Below, one piece after another: positions 60,289 through 64,000 of a stretch of 64,000 nt of DNA. Below the pieces are notes generated by a model. That model did not search any database. It worked only from the letters and a program-made list of their open reading frames with translations, and was not told the DNA's origin. The stretch comes from Diphasiastrum complanatum (taxonomy: Eukaryota > Streptophyta > Lycopodiopsida > Lycopodiales > Lycopodiaceae): assembly GCA_029204225.1 (NCBI GenBank), contig CM055097.1, positions 5,775,653-5,839,652 of the forward strand, read 5' to 3'. Position numbers and translations under genes: made by a program. The first letter of the stretch is position 1; every line of letters begins with the position of its first letter.

Positions 60289-62753
60289 CATCATCAGAAA
60301 TTACATGGAGGGAGTTCCAGTCAGTGTTACTAGAATGGCATTTAGCAGGAGATATGAATACATCAAAATATATGCTCAATGTTTCTCATGGAGCTAACTC
60401 CAAGCACCTTGTATGTATTGCATGAAGACAACAAAAGACATGACAAGGAGTACAAGAATTTCAAAAGACCGAGAAGATAAAAAATGGAAACTTGTACTAC
60501 CAATTCTTATTCATATTTTTCATATTTGTATATTGCATGTAGAGGTGTGTATAATAGAAAAAATAATATATCTTCACATCTTGTTTGCATGTAATACCAA
60601 GCCATAGTCATCTTTGAAGAAAGCCATTTCCAGATTAGATGATGTTTTGTCTAAAGCAGGCTTATATAAAGCCCATGTTAAAATAGAAAAAGATGATAAG
60701 CTTTCAAGTAAATCAAGACATATTCCATGCAAACCTAGCATTGGAGGATCCAAAGCTCATAGATTTTTATGAGATTGTTCTGGAAAAAAATCCAAAATTC
60801 AATACTTAGTTTGGAAAGAGATAATAGCCACAACTCAAGATTTTGAGGAACAAGGTTTTACTTAGCTACTCAAACTTGAAGTTTGGAAAAAGCTTGACAA
60901 CATGGTGAAGTATTTAAGAAAAAGAAAACAACCAGTGAATTTGTTGATGCAGTTCAAAGAGTGTCAAGTGTAGAAATCCCAAATCTTTTGTGAAAATGCG
61001 AGCCAGAAAGCATATATTTATAAAAAAATATGTATTATTTGTAAGCATTTCCCAATTTCTCACAGTTGGGAAATATGATTATATATCTCATTGGCTTCAT
61101 CAACTGTTGTAGAATTATGCCATTGTAAAAAAAGGCCAATATGCTCATCTCTAAAGCTTTATTTACATTTTTCTTGTGTTGCCTTACTAAAAGCATAAAA
61201 TGGAATAAGTTGAATTTTCTCTTTCATTGTGACACTTTATCCCTCTCGCACAACTCCTTTCTTTGGAAACTTCCTTTCTAGTTTGGAGAAACTAATTTTT
61301 AGTAATATCATTTTTTGAGTGTGTGGAATGTCATTTTCACAATGTTGTGTAATTGTTTTTCATTACAGATATGTTTCTATACTTTATTGCTTTGTAATAT
61401 ACAAAAACTTTTATATGATATTATGAAAAGTAATCATGAGATGGCATTTTTTCTTGAGAAATTTACTTACAAAGGTTTGCTCTCTAGATTGAGTTTTTAG
61501 GTTGGGCAAACTTAGACATGTACTTAGACATGTCTTGGTTGAGACTTGGGATTGACGTTGAGTTGCATGCATGTAAAACGCTTATAGGGTAAAGTCATGG
61601 TGTAAGGGCTTTATCCTCGTGAGGGCCTTGTCTAAGTGCAAATGCTCCAAAGGACATAGAGTCCCCTGTCTAACCAAGCTCCATAGGTGTTAAATATGTA
61701 AGAAAACTCTAGTACATCAATTGATACCTATTTGAGCATTTAATTCTACTTGAGAGTTGTGTTTGAAACTCAAATTTTATGTGAGGGTAAAAGTTATTCT
61801 CATGAAATGGACCAAGAATAAGAACAAGCATATATACGTTTTTATGAGTAAAAGTCTTCAAAAAACCGAGAAAAAATCTAAAATGAAGGTTTTTTGAGGA
61901 TCATTAGAGGAGTTTTTGATTCCAAAAGGGCCGTATAAGAAATCATGCCTTAGTAAGAGAATGTTAGAGAGAGAATGATAAAATGACCGGATTTTTTTCT
62001 CATTTTCTTAGTTTCTGGTGATGTCCGTCGTCTAAGTTGTGTGGCTGGCTCATTTTTTGGAGTATATTAATAGTGCGCATGAAACAAAGCACGCTACCAA
62101 GAAACAAAGCACGCGCCACAAGCGGGAGAAAATTCCCTCCAAAATTTCATGTGTAAAGAATTACACAACTCCTAAAGCCCATGATCAATATTTGTAGATC
62201 GAAGTTTTACATAAATAGAACCTCTAGCCTTTTAGATTTCTCCAGTCATGTTGTCACACTAATTTGCATGTTAACTTGTCAAATACTTGTGAGTCGTCTT
62301 GAGAATGACTTTGAGGAGCTTTGTGAGGAAGTGTTAGCAATGTGGGCTCTTTATGCAGCTTTTTATTGATGTTATATGTCTTGTTCTTGTAGGTGCTGAT
62401 TGCTTTTCGCAGAGTTCAGGTTTATTGTTATTCTACTCTCCCTTAGATTAATAGATAATATTGTTGTAGCTAATGTACTGATGTTTGCAGCTTCTTGGTT
62501 GAGTAAGATGTTCCCTCTATTATTAGATTAAACACCCCTTTGTGTAGGATTAAGGGTTTGGAAGACAAGGCTTGACCTTGTAGAGGTTCAAATCCTCTTC
62601 CCTTGAACTATTAAAATAAGGGAGAACTTGAAGTTGGGTCTAAATTTTGCTTTTATGTCTTTTCAAATTTGAAAATGCAAATAAAAAAAACTCAATTATG
62701 AAATGAAAATGCAAGCTCTTGATTTTTATACATAAGCAAGATATGAACATTCC
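60289..62753. other. Intergenic, no gene seen
   Basis: AT-rich with short ORFs only. A stretch near 62585-62605 (agaggttcaaatcctct) has the form of a tRNA T-arm, but no cloverleaf can be built around it. Confidence 0.45.
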
Positions 62754-63422
62754 ATCATATTCTATGCAAATTGGCCTCATCTCTATCAGAGTTCATATAA
62801 GAAAGTTATGGTAGATCAAAGATTTATAGTACAAGATAAGCATTTGATGACGTGACACTTGATTATGTGGAATATCTCCACCACGCAAGGATCTGCATTC
62901 TGGTAAAAAAACTTGTCAATTCTTGTGTCATGGCGATATGCCACATCATCATATTCTATGCAAAGAGTAGATCAATTTTGCTTCTGACCTCATCTCTATC
63001 AGAGTTCAGATGAGAAAGGTATGGTAGATCAAAGATTTATAGTACAAGATAAGCATGTGATGATGTGGCATTTGATGATGTGGAATACCTCCACCACGCG
63101 AGGATCTGCATTCTGGTAAAAAAAACTTGTCTATTCTTGCGTCATGGCAATATCATCAAAATCTTTGATTAGCCATAACTTTCTTATTTGAGCTTGGATG
63201 GAGATGAAGTAAAAAGCAAAAATGATCTACTCTTTGTGTAGAATCCATTGCAATATCTCGACCATGCAAGGATCTACATTCTGGTAAAAAAAATTGGTCT
63301 ATTCTCGCGTCATGGCGATATGCCACATCATCAAAAATTTTGATTAGCCATAACTTTCTTATTTGAACTCGGATGGAGATGAGGTAAAAAGCAAAAATGA
63401 TCTACTCTTCACGTAGAATCCA
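62754..63422. repeat. Palindromic repeat cluster, two units in each orientation
   Basis: A unit of about 80 bp (cctcatctctatcagagttca..gatcaaagattt) occurs forward at about 62754-62830 and 62956-63037. It occurs as reverse complement at about 63158-63242 and 63336-63420, at roughly 80% identity by eye. A tgcattctggtaaaaaaa segment also repeats (62897, 63105, 63273). The arrangement could fold into nested hairpins. Confidence 0.75.
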
Positions 63423-64000
63423 TTGGAATTATCACATATTGCTTGTGATTCTATAAAAATATCAAAAATGTCTAAAAAATCTATTGCTGTTCTACTCATC
63501 CGTAGTTTTGCAGCTTCTTGCAGGTTGGTCCTCTTTAAAACATGTAAGTTTGTTTTACTATGCTTTGCTCAAAATATATTACTACTAACCATAAGTCTTA
63601 AGAGTCGGGCAGTTAGGAGTCTTGCGGGCAGCAAGTATTGTCAAATCACAACTCTAGACCCTGCCCAGCGGGAAGTTTGAAAATGTTCAAAAATATTACT
63701 GGAAAATTCCAAATTTTTTTAGACCGACAAACAATGTTACGTTCCTTCACAGGTGTAAAAACTTTATTGGGCCACATGTACATTGAATAGTTGAATAGTA
63801 AATAAAAGCATCTTGACAAACGACCCTTTTGGTGCTTGGAACTCCTCTAATGAACTCCAAGGAGGTTTCCCGAGCACTCATCTTGATGACTTGAAATTCT
63901 TTTTCTATTTTTAAAAATTTGAAAAGTTTTTGAACACACACGTTTAGGACAAAGCTAGTCACAATAATTCATATCACCTTATTTGTAACAATCTCCTTAC
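63423..64000. other. Window end, no gene identified
   Basis: AT-rich. Short ORFs at 63423-63680 and 63747-63962 show no recognisable motif. Confidence 0.4.

Noticed and set aside
62580-62606. T-arm-like agaggttcaaatcctct with a B-box match
   Set aside because: No matching acceptor, D or anticodon stem upstream; at most a tRNA scrap.

Overview
The window looks like nuclear DNA of a land plant with a large, retrotransposon-filled genome. The evidence is the plant-type PBS of Ty1/copia elements (tggtatcagagc), a Ty3-like Asp-tRNA-type PBS, an intact plant-type tRNA-Pro gene, long (GA)n tracts, and no intact ordinary host protein gene. Very long G/C homopolymers and a relic protein with a DUF7869-like motif make a non-flowering plant (fern, lycophyte or similar) plausible; that is an inference and a weak one.

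Layout. 1-790 (minus) is an exon-like unknown sequence that recurs inverted at 52782-53441. 791-4658 is a broken minus-strand Ty1/copia element with one LTR left. 4659-12355 is mostly AT-rich non-coding DNA holding a degenerate tandem duplication, tRNA-Pro(TGG) at 8803-8874, a GC-rich hairpin and long C and G runs. 12361-35213 is one outer LTR retrotransposon: two 736-bp LTRs, a 5-bp TSD (caaat), an Asp-type PBS and no recognisable pol. About 16 kb of its interior consists of later insertions: two copies (A, B) of a minus-strand gag-only LTR element, a copia 3' end (D), a DUF7869-type gene relic, a split plus-strand copia fragment (G), and a tandem array made from LTR pieces of element B.

36191-46000 is a decayed minus-strand copia (F) split by a young, complete plus-strand copia (E, 37576-44097; TSD cttac; 654-bp LTRs with four differences by eye). 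E carries one uninterrupted 1342-codon gag-pol frame whose integrase looks intact, but whose reverse transcriptase lacks the YVDD box and is followed by sequence not recognisable as RNase H. 46790-51300 is another decayed copia whose RNase H part lies inverted against its RT part. 52782-53441 is the inverted partner of the left end. 54960-57784 is a decayed plus-strand Ty3/gypsy element, abutted by minus-strand unknown ORFs (57768-58859) that weakly resemble the exon at the left end. 59814-60283 is a probable solo LTR, and 62754-63422 is a palindromic repeat cluster.

How the parts work together: only element E and the tRNA gene look recent or intact. The outer element, elements A/B and element E all lack part or all of a working pol, so any past mobility must have used enzymes supplied by other elements. 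The nesting order gives a relative history: the outer element and copia F are older hosts, and element E is the youngest datable insertion.
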